Positions 46,904-57,341 of a stretch of DNA of 64,000 nt are shown piece by piece. The stretch is from the NCBI GenBank assembly GCA_016710525.1, contig JADJVQ010000142.1:17386-81385 (forward strand), given 5' to 3'. How positions within the stretch are numbered: the stretch's first letter is position 1; each line of letters opens with the position of its first letter. Under the pieces are notes generated by a model that was not told where the DNA came from, ran no database searches, and worked only from the letters and a program-made list of their open reading frames with translations. Source of the DNA: Burkholderiaceae bacterium (GTDB taxonomy: Bacteria; Pseudomonadota; Gammaproteobacteria; Burkholderiales; Burkholderiaceae_E). Both the position numbers and the translations under genes were made by a program.

Positions 46904-49669
46904 ATGCCCCGTTTCCTGCCCCAGTCCCTCGTCGCGCGTGTCTACGCGCTGTACACCGTCACGATGCTGGTGTTCGTGGGGGTCGGGTTGTCGATGTTCT
47001 ATGCGCTGCAATTTCGCCAGCACATCGAAGACGCGCAGCAGGCCGGCGACATGCTGCTCGAGGTCATCTCGCAAGCGATCTCGGACAGCGCGGTGATCGG
47101 CGACTACGACACCATCCAGCGCACGCTGGCCAAGGGCTTCACCCATTCGCTGTTCGCCTCGGCGTCCTTCATCGATCTCAAGGGCGGTGCGGTCAAGATC
47201 GACGACACGCTCGCCGCCGGACCCCGGCCGCCGGGCTGGCTGGTCGCCCGCGTCCGCGCCCGGCTGTACGAGGTCAACCGCGTCATCTCGGTCGGCGGCA
47301 AGGACTATGGTGTCGTGCGCCTGACCTTTGCATCGGAGGTCGTGGCCGCGAACCTGTGGCAGCTGCTGTGGGCCTCGCTGGCACTGGCCGGCCTCAGCCT
47401 GGCCGGCGGCCTGCTGCTGATCGCGGTGCCCCTGCGCCGCTGGCTGGGCACCCTGCAGCGCGTGCGCAGCTTCGACAGCGGCCTGGCCTCCGGCAAGGTC
47501 GATCCCAGCATGGTGCTGGCCGACGATGCGCCGCTGGAATTCCGCCAGACCATGGAAGTCCTGAACCGCACCGCCAACAGCCTGCAGGCCCAGCGCGAGC
47601 GCGCGGCCGTGACCCTGGCGGCGATCGGCGACGGGGTGCTGACCACCGACGCCTCGGGCATCGTGATCTTCGCCAATCCGGCGGCCAGCCGGATCTTCGG
47701 GCGCTCGATCGAGCAGATGCTCGGCCAGTCGCTGGTCGCGCTGCTCGAGCCGCAGGGCACGGGCGACCAAGCGCTGTCGCCGTGGCACAGCCGGACCGCG
47801 CAGATCGTCGGGCGTTCCGGGCGCGCGCTGCACGTCGATACCTCGCTGACCGCGATCCCGGACCGCGACGGCCAGCCGCTGGGCTTCGTGCTCGCCTGCC
47901 GCGACGTCAGCGAAGCGCACGAATTGCAGGAACGCCTGCGCACCGAACTGGCTGGCCGCGAACAGGCGCTTCTGACCATGCGCAGCGCCCTCGCCGGGCT
48001 CCTCCCCGATGCCGCCTCGAGCCGCTCGATCGACTCCGACGACATCCAGGCGGTGTCGGCCGCGGTCGCCCAGCTGGTGCGCGATCGCGAACAGAGCCGA
48101 CGGGCGCTGGACAACCAGAAGTTCGCCCTGGACCAGCACTCGATCGTCAGTGTGACCGACCGGGCCGGACGGCTGACCTACGCCAACGACCGGTTCTGCG
48201 AAGTGAGCGGCTATCGCCGCGAGGAATTGCTCGGCTGCACCCATGACCTGGTGCGCAGCAGCGAGCACGACGGCATGCCCGCCGGCAAGATCTGGCAGGC
48301 CGTCGGCGCCGGGCAGGTCTGGCAGGGCGAACTGTGCAACCGGGCCAAGAACGGCCGGCTCGGCTGGTTCAACACCACCATCGTCCCGCTGTCCGACGCA
48401 GCCGGCCAGCCCGACGAAGTGATCACGATTTCCACCGACATCACCGCGCGCAAGGCGGCTGAAGTCGAACTGCGCCTCGCCAAGGAGGCCGCCGAGGCCG
48501 CCAACCGCGCCAAGAGCGAGTTCCTGGCCAACATGAGCCACGAAATCCGCACCCCGATGAACGGCATCATCGGCATGACCGACCTGGCGCTGGAAACCAA
48601 CCTGGACCCCGAACAGCGCGAGTACATCGCGATCGTCAAGAGCTCGGCGGACTCGCTGCTGACGATCATCAACGACATCCTCGATTTTTCGCGCATCGAA
48701 GCGGGCAAGCTGCTGATCGAATCGGTGCCCTTCGGGCTGCCCACCATGCTGGAGGAGGCCGTTCGCAGCGTGTCGAGTCTCGCGGCACGCAAGGGGCTCG
48801 CGATAACCGTTCAGATCGACCCGGCCATGCCGGCACTGGTCACCGGCGATCCGGCACGACTTCGCCAGGTCCTGCTCAACCTGATCGGCAATGCGATCAA
48901 GTTCACCGAGCACGGAGAAATCACCGTGATGGCATCCGTGCAAGCCCGCTCGGGCGAACGGCTGGCTGCAAAGTTCGCGGTTCGCGACACGGGCGTGGGC
49001 ATCGCGCCCGACAAGACCGCGCACATCTTCGGCGCCTTCGCCCAGGAAGACGCCTCGATCACACGCAAGTACGGCGGCACCGGGCTGGGTCTGTCGATCT
49101 CGAAACGACTGGTGGAACTGATGGGTGGAGAAATCGACGTGAGCAGCGAACCCGGCAAGGGCAGCACCTTCCAGTTCACCGCGACACTCGGGCTGCCGCA
49201 GCCCGCCGCCGATGCCTTGGCGAAAGAAACCGCCGCCACGACCGCACCGAACGAATCGGCCGGCCTGCGCGTGCTGCTGGCCGAGGACAACCCGGTCAAC
49301 CAGAAGCTGGCCCAGACACTGCTGGCGCGGCTGGGCTATTCGGTCACCGTCGCCGGCAACGGCGCACTGGCGCTGGAGATGTTCACGTCGGCATCATTCG
49401 ACGCGGTGCTGATGGACATGCAGATGCCGTTCATGGACGGGCTCGAAGCAACCCGGCGAATCCGCCAGTGGGAACAGCGCTATGCGGACCGGCGCACGCC
49501 GATCATCGCGATGACCGCCAACGCCATGGAGCGCGACCGCGAAGCCTGCCTGCAGGCCGGCATGGACGATCACCTGGCCAAGCCGATCAATCGCGCGGCG
49601 CTGGCCGCCACCATGGCTAGGGTCACCGGGATGCCCGCGAAAGCCGCCAGGCGGGCGCGCCGGAGCTGA
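46904..49669 (+). CDS. Hybrid sensor histidine kinase with periplasmic sensor, two PAS domains and receiver
   Basis: 921-residue inner-membrane kinase. The first transmembrane helix is at about 14-36 ([19 protein letters not shown]), a periplasmic segment of about 110 residues follows, and the second helix is [27 protein letters not shown]-like linker leads to PAS 1 ([21 protein letters not shown]) and PAS 2 ([26 protein letters not shown]). The phosphoacceptor box is [24 protein letters not shown], the ATPase domain has [12 protein letters not shown] and [13 protein letters not shown], and the receiver has [15 protein letters not shown], phospho-Asp in [20 protein letters not shown] and the Lys in [11 protein letters not shown]. 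The preceding PhnD-like gene probably supplied its ligand sensor. It belongs to a different lineage from the tandem kinases at 34.8-40.1 kb. Intact. Confidence 0.93.
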   Translation: MPRFLPQSLVARVYALYTVTMLVFVGVGLSMFYALQFRQHIEDAQQAGDMLLEVISQAISDSAVIGDYDTIQRTLAKGFTHSLFASASFIDLKGGAVKIDDTLAAGPRPPGWLVARVRARLYEVNRVISVGGKDYGVVRLTFASEVVAANLWQLLWASLALAGLSLAGGLLLIAVPLRRWLGTLQRVRSFDSGLASGKVDPSMVLADDAPLEFRQTMEVLNRTANSLQAQRERAAVTLAAIGDGVLTTDASGIVIFANPAASRIFGRSIEQMLGQSLVALLEPQGTGDQALSPWHSRTAQIVGRSGRALHVDTSLTAIPDRDGQPLGFVLACRDVSEAHELQERLRTELAGREQALLTMRSALAGLLPDAASSRSIDSDDIQAVSAAVAQLVRDREQSRRALDNQKFALDQHSIVSVTDRAGRLTYANDRFCEVSGYRREELLGCTHDLVRSSEHDGMPAGKIWQAVGAGQVWQGELCNRAKNGRLGWFNTTIVPLSDAAGQPDEVITISTDITARKAAEVELRLAKEAAEAANRAKSEFLANMSHEIRTPMNGIIGMTDLALETNLDPEQREYIAIVKSSADSLLTIINDILDFSRIEAGKLLIESVPFGLPTMLEEAVRSVSSLAARKGLAITVQIDPAMPALVTGDPARLRQVLLNLIGNAIKFTEHGEITVMASVQARSGERLAAKFAVRDTGVGIAPDKTAHIFGAFAQEDASITRKYGGTGLGLSISKRLVELMGGEIDVSSEPGKGSTFQFTATLGLPQPAADALAKETAATTAPNESAGLRVLLAEDNPVNQKLAQTLLARLGYSVTVAGNGALALEMFTSASFDAVLMDMQMPFMDGLEATRRIRQWEQRYADRRTPIIAMTANAMERDREACLQAGMDDHLAKPINRAALAATMARVTGMPAKAARRARRS

Positions 49670-49725
49670 CGGTACCCCAGGGCTGACGCCGCCAGGCCAC
49701 GGCCGCGGCGCCGCAGGTGCCGCGT

Positions 49726-50325
49726 TCAGGCAGGCAGGGGCAGGTCGCGAATGCCGTCGCTGGCCGGGAAATGCGCCCAGTCGTGGGTCTTGGGCTTGTA
49801 GTAGCGGCGTTCGTGCAGCTGTTCGAGACCGAGACCGTACATGTGGAAATTCAGGACCGCCTTCTCCGGCACCATGTGGATCGAGTGCAGGTCCTCGGGC
49901 ATGAACGCGATGCCGGTGCCGGTGGTGACCATGAAGGTCTCGCGCTCCTTCACGCCGCCCTGACCGTCGTGGTCATAGAGCCGGTTCAGCTCTTCGCCCT
50001 GAAGACCGACGATCACCGCCCAGGTGGTGTGGTTGTGCGCCGGCGTGTCGGTGCCCCCGCGCGACACCTGCGCGTACAGCGCATAGCGGTGATCGGGGTC
50101 TTCGGAGAGCCGGTACAGGGCGTTGTTGCGCTCGGCCCCCGGCGGGGGCATGGGAAAGTCGGACAGCGGGAAGAGCTCGCTGTGTCCGGCCAGTTCCAGC
50201 AGCGCCTGCTTGATCTGCTCGAGCGTGGCCGGGGTCACGCCCTGCTCGGCCTCGATCGCGCGGATCCGGGCAACGGTGCGGTCAATCGCCTGCGCGCGCT
50301 GTGTCTGACGGGCGGTCGCGTTCAT
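49726..50325 (-). CDS. Cysteine dioxygenase-family thiol dioxygenase (cupin)
   Basis: 199-residue mononuclear-iron cupin. The metal ligands are His97 and His99 in TPAHNHTTWAVIVGLQGEE and His147 in MPEDLHSIHM. The HNHTTW pattern and length match bacterial thiol dioxygenases, including 3-mercaptopropionate dioxygenase, better than mammalian cysteine dioxygenase. The reaction would oxidise a thiol to its sulfinate with O2. Start ATG 50325 lies 26 bp after the DUF1993 gene on the same strand, forming an operon. Longer in-frame sequence upstream runs antisense through the DUF1993 gene and is rejected. Intact. Confidence 0.88.
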   Translation of the reverse strand: MNATARQTQRAQAIDRTVARIRAIEAEQGVTPATLEQIKQALLELAGHSELFPLSDFPMPPPGAERNNALYRLSEDPDHRYALYAQVSRGGTDTPAHNHTTWAVIVGLQGEELNRLYDHDGQGGVKERETFMVTTGTGIAFMPEDLHSIHMVPEKAVLNFHMYGLGLEQLHERRYYKPKTHDWAHFPASDGIRDLPLPA

Positions 50326-50351
50326 GGGGCTCTCCAAGGGTGGGGCGACGT

Positions 50352-50858
50352 TCAGGACGGGCCGACGAAGTCGCGTTTGCCGATTTCCACTCCGTCCTTG
50401 CGCAGCAGATCGTACGCCGTGGTCACGTGAAAGAAGAAATTCGGCAGGAGCATTTTGGTCAGGTAGTCCAGACCGGCCAGCTGCACGGTCTCGCCGCGCA
50501 TCTGCAGCTGGACGATCCGGGTGTCGGCGCCGTCGAAGCGCGCCGGCGCGAAGCTGTCGACAAACTCGATCGTGCGGCGGATGCGCGCCTTCAGATCGGC
50601 CAGCGAGGCCTCGGAGTCTTCCCACTTGGGCGGCTCCTCGCCGCACAGGCGGGCCACGCCGCCCTTGGCGAAATCGCAGGCCACCTGGACCTGGCGGGAC
50701 ATCGGCAGCATGTCCGGGAACAGGCGGCTGGCCATCAGCACCGCGGGCTCGATCTTGCGCTGCGCGGCGTGGGCGATCGCCTTGTCGAGGATCGCGTCCA
50801 GGTTGTTCAGCATGCGGGTGAAGATCGGGGCTGACAGGGTATACATCGAAGCGTGCAT
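50352..50858 (-). CDS. DUF1993 family protein
   Basis: 168-residue cytosolic protein of the DUF1993 family, related to the DinB-like four-helix fold; biochemical role unknown. Typical blocks are MYTLSAPIFTRMLNNLDAILDKA at the start, PDMLPMSRQVQVACDFAKGGVARL in the middle and LPNFFFHVTTAYDLLRKDGVEIGKRDF at the end, the last being the family signature. First gene of a two-gene unit with the thiol dioxygenase. Found widely in proteobacteria. Intact. Confidence 0.88.
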   Translation of the reverse strand: MHASMYTLSAPIFTRMLNNLDAILDKAIAHAAQRKIEPAVLMASRLFPDMLPMSRQVQVACDFAKGGVARLCGEEPPKWEDSEASLADLKARIRRTIEFVDSFAPARFDGADTRIVQLQMRGETVQLAGLDYLTKMLLPNFFFHVTTAYDLLRKDGVEIGKRDFVGPS

Positions 50859-51042
50859 CCAGGGTTCTCCATCGGTTCGGCGTCGTCGTCATTCGCGGGC
50901 CATCCCGGCCCGCAGACCGGGAGGCCTGCGCTCCAGGCGCGATTGTCACACCGAAGCGCGCTGCCCGCCGGGCGCCGCGGCGCCGGCCCGGGTCTGGTAC
51001 TGTGTCGCGGTCTATCAGGATCCGCACCTGACCGGAGCCGCC

Positions 51043-51840
51043 ATGCCCGCCTCGCCTGCCAAAACCGCCCGCTGGCTGATCGCCCAGCACGCCGAACGGC
51101 TGCCCTTTCGCGCCTTTCCGCCCGGCACCGCCCCCGCCGACCTCGCTGCCGCTTATGCGGCGCAAGCGGCTTTCGTCGGCCTGAAGGCCCGCGAGTGCGG
51201 GTCGCCGGTGGGCTGGAAGATCGCGCTGTCCAATCCGGTGATGCAACGACTGGTCGGCCTGGACGCGCCGATCGCCGGGCGACTGCTGTCACGGCAGGTG
51301 GTCGGCGGGCCGGCCCGCACCCGGGTGTCGGCCTATGGGCGCCTGTTGATCGAGTTCGAGATCGCGGTTGAACTGGGCGCCGATCTGCCTCTGCCCGAGG
51401 GCACCTGCAGCCGCGAGCAGGCTGGCGCCGCGGTGGCCGCCGTTCGTCCCGCGTTCGAGCTGGCCGACGACCGCCATGCCGACTACGCGGCGCTGGGCCC
51501 CCATGCTCTGCAAATGGTGGCCGACAACGCGTGGAACGAAGGCGCGGTGCTAGGGCAGCGGCGTGACGACTGGCGCGCGCTGGACCTCGCCGGGCTCGCC
51601 GGCCGGGTGTGGTGCGACGAGGCCCCGATGGGCAGCGGCCATGGCCGCGACCTGATGGGGCATCCTCTCGATGCGCTGGCCTGGCTGGCCATGAGCGCCG
51701 CCGCGAGGGGGCAGCCGCTGCGCCAGGGCGATGTCGCCATCCTGGGCAGCCTGGTCACCTCGAAGTTTCCCGAAGCCGGCCAGGTGTGGCGCTACGAACT
51801 GGACGGGTTCGAGCCGCTGACGCTGTCGATCGACCCCTAG
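51043..51840 (+). CDS. 2-keto-4-pentenoate hydratase-like protein (MhpD/FAH superfamily)
   Basis: 265-residue hydratase-type protein. Blocks such as AAYAAQAAFVGLKARECGSPVGWKIALSNPVMQRLVG and RLLIEFEIAVELGADLP (with the metal-binding acidic residues of the FAH fold) and DALAWLAMSAAARGQPLRQGDVAILGSLV near the C-terminus match hydratase/decarboxylase members of aromatic meta-cleavage pathways. No other meta-cleavage gene lies here, so the substrate is open. ATG 51043 follows GGAGCC; longer in-frame reading upstream overlaps the leader of DUF1993 and is rejected. Convergent with the PaaI-type thioesterase. Intact. Confidence 0.85.
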   Translation: MPASPAKTARWLIAQHAERLPFRAFPPGTAPADLAAAYAAQAAFVGLKARECGSPVGWKIALSNPVMQRLVGLDAPIAGRLLSRQVVGGPARTRVSAYGRLLIEFEIAVELGADLPLPEGTCSREQAGAAVAAVRPAFELADDRHADYAALGPHALQMVADNAWNEGAVLGQRRDDWRALDLAGLAGRVWCDEAPMGSGHGRDLMGHPLDALAWLAMSAAARGQPLRQGDVAILGSLVTSKFPEAGQVWRYELDGFEPLTLSIDP

Positions 51841-51846
51841 ATCCCG

Positions 51847-51894
51847 GGGTCAGCGGGTCAGCGGGTCAGCGGGTCAGCGGGTCAGCGGGTCAGC
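51847..51894. repeat. Octanucleotide tandem repeat (GGGTCAGC)6
   Basis: Six perfect, contiguous copies between two convergent genes, beginning six bases after the hydratase stop codon. The stop codon of the PaaI thioesterase on the other strand lies inside the repeat (51882-51884; each unit read in reverse contains TGA), so copy number changes would not affect either protein beyond the stop. A slippage hot spot without visible coding effect. Confidence 0.93.
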
Positions 51895-52301
51895 GGAATG
51901 ATCATCCCGGTGGAGGTGGCCATGGCGGCCATCCGCCCCTGGGCGTCGAAGAGTTCCGCCTCGAGAAACGCGACCCGCTTGCCGCGCCGGATGACCCGCC
52001 CCTCGGCAATGCCCTCGCCCGGTCCGACACGTTCCAGGAAACTGACCTTGATCTCGAGGCTCGCGACACTGAACTGATTGTCGGTGTCGTACATGACCGC
52101 ATGCGCCATCGCGGCATCCATCCATGCGGTGATGAATCCGCCCTGGGCGATCGTGCCGTTGGTGTGGCAGTACTCGCGGCGCACCGTGAAGGATGCCCGC
52201 AGGGTGCGTTTGGTCGCATCCCAGGACAGGATTCGAAATCCGCCCAGGGATTCCCACAGCGCCTCGCCGGATTGAAACTTTTTCTCGAGATCCTCGCTCA
52301 T
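51882..52301 (-). CDS. PaaI-type hotdog-fold thioesterase
   Basis: 139-residue single hotdog-domain protein of the PaaI family, which hydrolyses acyl-CoA or aryl-CoA thioesters. The active-site helix region is TNGTIAQGGFITAWMDAAMAHAV, containing the GG-x(n)-D/A pattern of the fold, followed by LEIKVSFLERVGPGEGIAEGRVIRRGKRVAFLEAELFD. Divergent from the AMP-dependent ligase operon across 77 bp, so it could recycle CoA from that pathway. The stop codon falls inside an octanucleotide repeat. ATG 52301 gives the normal family length. Intact. Confidence 0.88.
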   Translation of the reverse strand: MSEDLEKKFQSGEALWESLGGFRILSWDATKRTLRASFTVRREYCHTNGTIAQGGFITAWMDAAMAHAVMYDTDNQFSVASLEIKVSFLERVGPGEGIAEGRVIRRGKRVAFLEAELFDAQGRMAAMATSTGMIIPLTR

Positions 52302-52378
52302 CCGTTTCCTCTTGGTCGTTGAGTCCGCATTCTAGGTCGCGCTTTAGAATCCGGCGAATCCCTCCAAAGACCCGCACC

Positions 52379-54059
52379 ATGACCCGATCCCCCGCCGCCA
52401 CCGACGCGCCGGCCCCGGCCGCTGCTCCGGCCGCCGCGCTGGACATCCCCGATCCCAGCCGCTATCGCCACGGTGCGCTCTGCCTGCACGAATACCTGCG
52501 GCTGCACGCGCGCGCGCAGCCTCACAAGCCGGCGTTCATCTGGTACGGCCGGGCGATCACCTATGGCGAACTCGACGCCTGGAGCGATGCCTTTGCGGTC
52601 TGCCTGGCGGAACAGGGCGTCGTGGCCGGCGAGCGGGTGGCGCTGTTCATGAACAATTGCCCGCAGTACATCGTGGCCCACTTCGCCATCCAGAAGCTGG
52701 GCGCGGTCGTGGGGCCCTGCGGGCCGCTGTTCAAGGCGGCCGAGCTCGAATACCAGCTGCGCGATCTCGGTGCGCGCATCGTGGTGGCGGCTGACAATCT
52801 GCAGCCCGTGCTCGCCGCCGTGCAGGCCGCCACGTCAGTCACCCGGGTCTACTGCACGCACTACGGCGACCTGCTGCCTGCGGAGCCCTCCCTCGCCGTG
52901 CCCGACGAACTGCGCGTGCCGCGCACGCGACCGGCCGGCACCCTCGACTTCATGGAGGCGATCGCCGCCGTGCCGGCCGGCACGCCCGTGCCGCGCCCCG
53001 ACACGCCGCTGGACGACGTGTGCCTGATGACCTACACCTCGGGCACCACGGGCCTGCCCAAGGGCGCGATGCTGAGCTACCGCAATGCGCTGTTCAAGAC
53101 CGGCATCACAGCCGACTGCAACGACGTGCGCGGCGACGACGTTCTGCTGGCGATCGCGCCGATCTATCACATCGCGGGCATGCTGATGGGCATCAATGCC
53201 ACCATCTACACCGGCTGCACGTCGGTGCTGCTGTTCCGCTTCGATCCGCTCGCGGTGCTGCAGGCGATCGACCGCTACAAGGTCACCTGGTGGTACGGCA
53301 TGGCGCCGATGAACGTGGCCGTGATGCAGGTGCCCGATGCGAAGCGCTTCGACCTGAGCTCACTGCGACTGAACCCCACGACCAGCTTCGGCATCACGCT
53401 GACCGAACCGCTGGCCGAACAGTGGCGCGTCTTCACCGGCGGCGCCCGCTGCTACGAGGCGGCCTACGGATTGTCCGAGACCCACACCTGCGACACGTTC
53501 ATGCCCAGCGACGCCGTGCGCTGGGGCTGCCACGGCAGGCTCGCGCCCGGTGTCCAGTGCCGGATCGTCGACCCCGATACCGGTCTCGAACGCCCGGTCG
53601 GCGAAGCAGGCGAGATCACGCTGCGCAGCCCGGGCAGCTTCAAGGGCTACTGGAACAAGCCCGAGGCAACGGCCAGCACGCTGCGCGACGGCTGGGTGCA
53701 CACCGGCGACATGGGCCGGCTCGATGCCGACGGCTACCTGACCTTCATGGGCCGCTTCAAGGAGATGATCAAGGTGTCGGGCTACAGCGTGTTCCCGGAG
53801 GAGGTCGAGACCCTGCTGATCCGCCATCCGGGCATCGCCGCGGCCGCCGTCATCGGCGTTCCCGACGCGACCAAGGGCGAAGTGGTCAAAGCCGTCATCG
53901 TGCCGCGCGCCGAGGCCCGCGCCGGGCTGAGCGCCGAGGCCATCATCGCCTGGAGCCGCGAGAACATGTCGGCCTACAAGGTGCCGCGCTTCATCGAATT
54001 CCGCGACGCTGCCCGCCACCGGCGCGGGCAAGGTGCTGCGCCGGCTGCTCAAGTCATGA
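52379..54059 (+). pseudogene. AMP-dependent acyl-CoA synthetase/ligase, frameshift near the C-terminus
   Basis: About 560-residue adenylate-forming ligase that activates a carboxylic acid to its CoA ester. Motifs: P-loop-like TYTSGTTGLPKGAML (from about residue 217), AYGLSETHTCD, HTGDMGRLDADGYLTFMGRFKEMIKVSG (hinge and C-terminal domain), PDATKGEVVKAVIVPRAEA and YKVPRFIEFRDA. The last 20 residues, including the catalytic lysine block TGAGKVLRRLL, are one frame off because a base is missing near 54007; repaired, the protein ends at TGA 54057-54059. That stop overlaps the ATG of the carboxylase gene (ATGA), so the two are translationally coupled. As read, the frame would run on into the carboxylase. 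Start ATG 52379 follows CCTCC-poor leader sequence; start moderately sure. Confidence 0.88.
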
Positions 54060-57000
54060 GAGTCCTGATCGCCAATCGCGGCGAGATCGCGATCCGCATC
54101 GCCCGGGCCGCCGACGATCTGGGCCTGGAAACGGTCGCGGTGTTCGCTCAGGACGATGCCGGCGCGCTGCACACGCGCCGCGCCAGCCTCGCGCGAGCGC
54201 TCCCGGGCAGCGGTGTGGCGGCCTACCTGGACATGGCCGCGCTGCTCGCGATCGCGCGCGACACCCAGTGCCGCTGGGTGCATCCGGGCTACGGTTTCCT
54301 GGCCGAGAATCCGCGCTTCGCCCTGGCCTGCGAAGCCGCGGGCCTCGTTTTCGTCGGACCCGACTCCAACGCGCTGGGTCTGTTCGGCGACAAGCTGCGC
54401 GCGCGCGCCCTGGCCAAGTCGCTGGGCGTGCCGGTGCTGCCGGGAACCACCGAAGCCACCACGCTGGCCGGCGCGCAGGCCTTCATGGCCGCGCACCCCG
54501 GAGCGCCCGTGATGGTCAAGGCGGTGGCGGGCGGGGGCGGCCGCGGCATGCGCATCGTGCGCAGCGCGGACGCACTGCCCGCCGCGTTCACGCGCTGCGC
54601 GGCCGAGGCCCAGGCGGCCTTCGGCGACGCAACGTTGTACCTCGAAGCCCTGATCGAGCAGGCCCGCCACCTCGAGGTCCAGGTGATCGGCGATGGCAGC
54701 GGCGCGGTCTCGCACCTGTGGGAGCGCGACTGCAGCCTGCAGCGCAGCCACCAGAAACTGATCGAAGTGGCGCCCAGCCCGTGGTTGCCGGCCAGCCTGC
54801 GCGAGGCGCTGCTGCACGCCGCCTGCACGATGGCGGCCAGCGCGAAACTGCGTGGCCTGACCACCTTCGAGTTCCTGTTCGACACCCGCGACCGCTTCTT
54901 TTTCATCGAAGCCAATCCGCGGCTGCAGGTCGAGCACACCATCACCGAGGCCGTCACCGGTGTCGACCTGGTCCAGGCGCAACTGCGCATCGCTCAAGGG
55001 GCCACCCTCGGCGCAGCTCGGCCTGACCCAGGCCCAGGTGCCGGCCCCGCACGGCTTCGCCATCCAGCTGCGCGTCAATGCCGAACAGCTCCAGCCCGAC
55101 GGTACCGCGCGCCCCGCGGTCGGCACACTCAGCGCCTACGAGCCGCCGGCGGGTCCCGGCGTGCGAGTCGATGGCTGCGGCTTTGCCGGCGCCGTGATCA
55201 GCCCGGCCTACGACTCGCTGCTCGCCAAGCTCGTGGTGCACGCGCCCACCGGCGGCATGGACGCGGCCCTGCGCCGAGCCCGGCGCGCCGCCGCCGAATT
55301 CGTCGTCCAGGGAGTGGCCACCTCGCTGCCGCTGCTGGCCAGCCTGCTGGCGCGCCCCGAAATGGCCGGCTTCCAGGTGCACACCCGTTTCATCGAGGCC
55401 CATGCCGGCGAACTGATCGCGGCCAGTGGCAGCCCCGCACCAGACACCGCGCCGCCGCTGCCCGCGCTCGAAGACGGACTCACCGCGCTGCGCGCACCGC
55501 TGCACGGCACCGTCGTGTCATTCGAGGCGGTGCCCGGCCAGACAGTCGCGGCCGGTGCGCCGCTGGTGATCCTCGAAGCCATGAAGATGCAGCATGTGCT
55601 CGAGGCCGCCAGCGGCGGCATCGTGCGCGAACTGCGCGCGGCGGTCGGCCAGACGGTGGCCCAGGACGATCTGCTCGTGCTGCTCGAGGCCGCCGACGTG
55701 GCCGGCGCGCAAGGGGGCGGTCAGGCCGCGCTGGACCTCGATCGCATCCGCCCCGACCTGGCAGAAGCGATCGCCCGTCACGCAATGGGCCTGGACGAGG
55801 CTCGCCCGGCGGCCGTCGCGCGGCGCCACGCCAGCGGCGCGCGCACCGCGCGCGAGAACATCGCCGACCTGTGCGATGACGGCAGCTTCATCGAGTACGG
55901 CGCGCTGGCGATCGCCGCGCAGTGGAGCCGGCGCACGCTGGACGACCTGCACCGCAACACCCCGGCCGACGGCATCATCACCGGCCTGGGCACCGTCAAC
56001 GCCGGCCACTGCGTCGCCGAACGGGCACGCTGCCTGGTGCTGTGCTACGACTACACTGTGCTGGCCGGCACCCAGGGCTGGCTCAACCACAAGAAAAAGG
56101 ACCGGCTGCTGCGGGTCGCCGAGCAATACCGGCTGCCGCTGGTGCTGTTCGCCGAAGGTGGTGGCGGGCGGCCCGGCGACGCCGACTGGCCCGGCGTGGC
56201 CGGGCTCGACGTGCCACCTTTCATCACTTCGCCCGGCTGTCGGGGCTGGTGCCGCGGGTCGGCGTGGTCAACGGCCGCTGCTTCGCCGGCAATGCCGCGC
56301 TCCTGGGCTGCTGCGACGTGATCATCGCCACCGAAGGCAGCAGCCTGGGCATGGGCGGGCCGGCGATGATCGAAGGCAGCGGCCTCGGCGTGGTCCGCCC
56401 GAGGAAGTCGGGCCGATGTCGGTGCAGGAGCCCAACGGCGTGGTCGACATCGCGGTGCGCGACGAGGCCGAGGCGGTCGACGTCACGCGCCAGTACCTGT
56501 CCTACTTCCAGGGCCCGCGCACCGACTGGAGCGCGCACGACCCGCAAGCTGCGCCACCTGATCCCCGAGAACCGGCTGCGCGTCTACGACATCCGCGAAG
56601 TCATCGACACCCTGCCGACGACGGCTCGGTGCTCGAACTGCGGCCGCCCTTCGGCGTGGGCATCGTCACCGCGCTCGTCCGCATCGAGGGGCGACCCCTT
56701 GGCGCTGATCGCCAACGACCCGCGCCAGTTGGGCGGGGCGATCGACGCGGTGGCCGCCGAGAAGGCGGGCCGCTTCCTGCAGCTGGCCGACGCCTTCGAC
56801 CTGCCGGTGGTCTCGCTGTGCGACACCCCCGGTTTCATGGTCGGCCCGGAGGCCGAAGAAGCCGCCACCGTGCGCCACGTGTCGCGGATGTTCGTCACCG
56901 CCGCCAGCATGACGGTGCCGGTGTTCACCGTGGTGCTGCGCAAAGGCTATGGACTGGGCGCCCAGGCGATGGCCGCCGGCGGTTTCGCCGCGCCCTTCTT

Positions 57001-57297
57001 CACCATCGCCTGGCCCAGCGGCGAGTTCGGCGCCATGGGCCTGGAAGGCGCGGTGCGCCTGGGCTATCGCAAGGAGATGGAAGCCATCGACGACCCCGCC
57101 GAGCGCGAGGTGTATTTCCAGTCGATGGTCGCGCAGGCCTACGAGCGCGGCAAGGCGCTGAACATGGCCGCGCACCTCGAGATCGACGATGTGATCGATC
57201 CGGCCCAGACCCGGCACTGGATCATCCGCGGCCTGCGTTCGGTGCCGGCCGGCGCGCCGCGAACGGCCGGAAACGCAATTTCATCGACACCTGGTAG
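54056..57297 (+). pseudogene. Single-chain acyl-CoA carboxylase (BC-BCCP-CT), several frameshifts
   Basis: About 1080 residues when reconstructed. Biotin carboxylase comes first: MRVLIANRGEIAIRIARAADD, HPGYGFLAENPRFA, ATP-grasp loop VKAVAGGGGRGMRIV, and FFFIEANPRLQVEHTITE. Then a linker, a biotin carrier domain with VILEAMKMQHVLEA (biotinyl Lys near residue 510), and the fused carboxyltransferase: GWLNHKKKDRLLRVAEQYRLPLVLFAEGGG, RVGVVNGRCFAGNAALLGCCDVIIATEGSSLGMGGPAMIEG, and C-terminal VSLCDTPGFMVGPEAEEAATVRHVSRMF and GYGLGAQAMAAGGFAAPFFTIAWPSGEFGAMGLEGAVRLGY. The chain and size match single-polypeptide long-chain acyl-CoA carboxylases known from Mycobacterium and some Gram-negatives. Indels are needed near 55010, 56225, 56398, 56545, 56610, 56695 and 57260. 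The start is coupled to the ligase stop. Substrate not predictable. Confidence 0.87.
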
Positions 57298-57341
57298 GCG
57301 CGCCGCGCCGCCAGGTCCCGACCCACCGGAGGAGACCCGCC

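Noticed and set aside
46394..49024. 876-codon open frame on the - strand opposite the 921-residue kinase
   Set aside because: Antisense shadow; the sense strand has complete kinase motifs.
50326..51246. Long N-terminal extension of the thiol dioxygenase (506 residues in total)
   Set aside because: The extension is DNA of the DUF1993 gene and its leader read out of frame.
52193..55879. Apparent 1228-residue fusion of an acyl-CoA ligase with biotin carboxylase
   Set aside because: Created by a one-base loss near 54007. Restoring it gives a normal ligase C-terminus whose stop overlaps the carboxylase ATG, a common operon arrangement.
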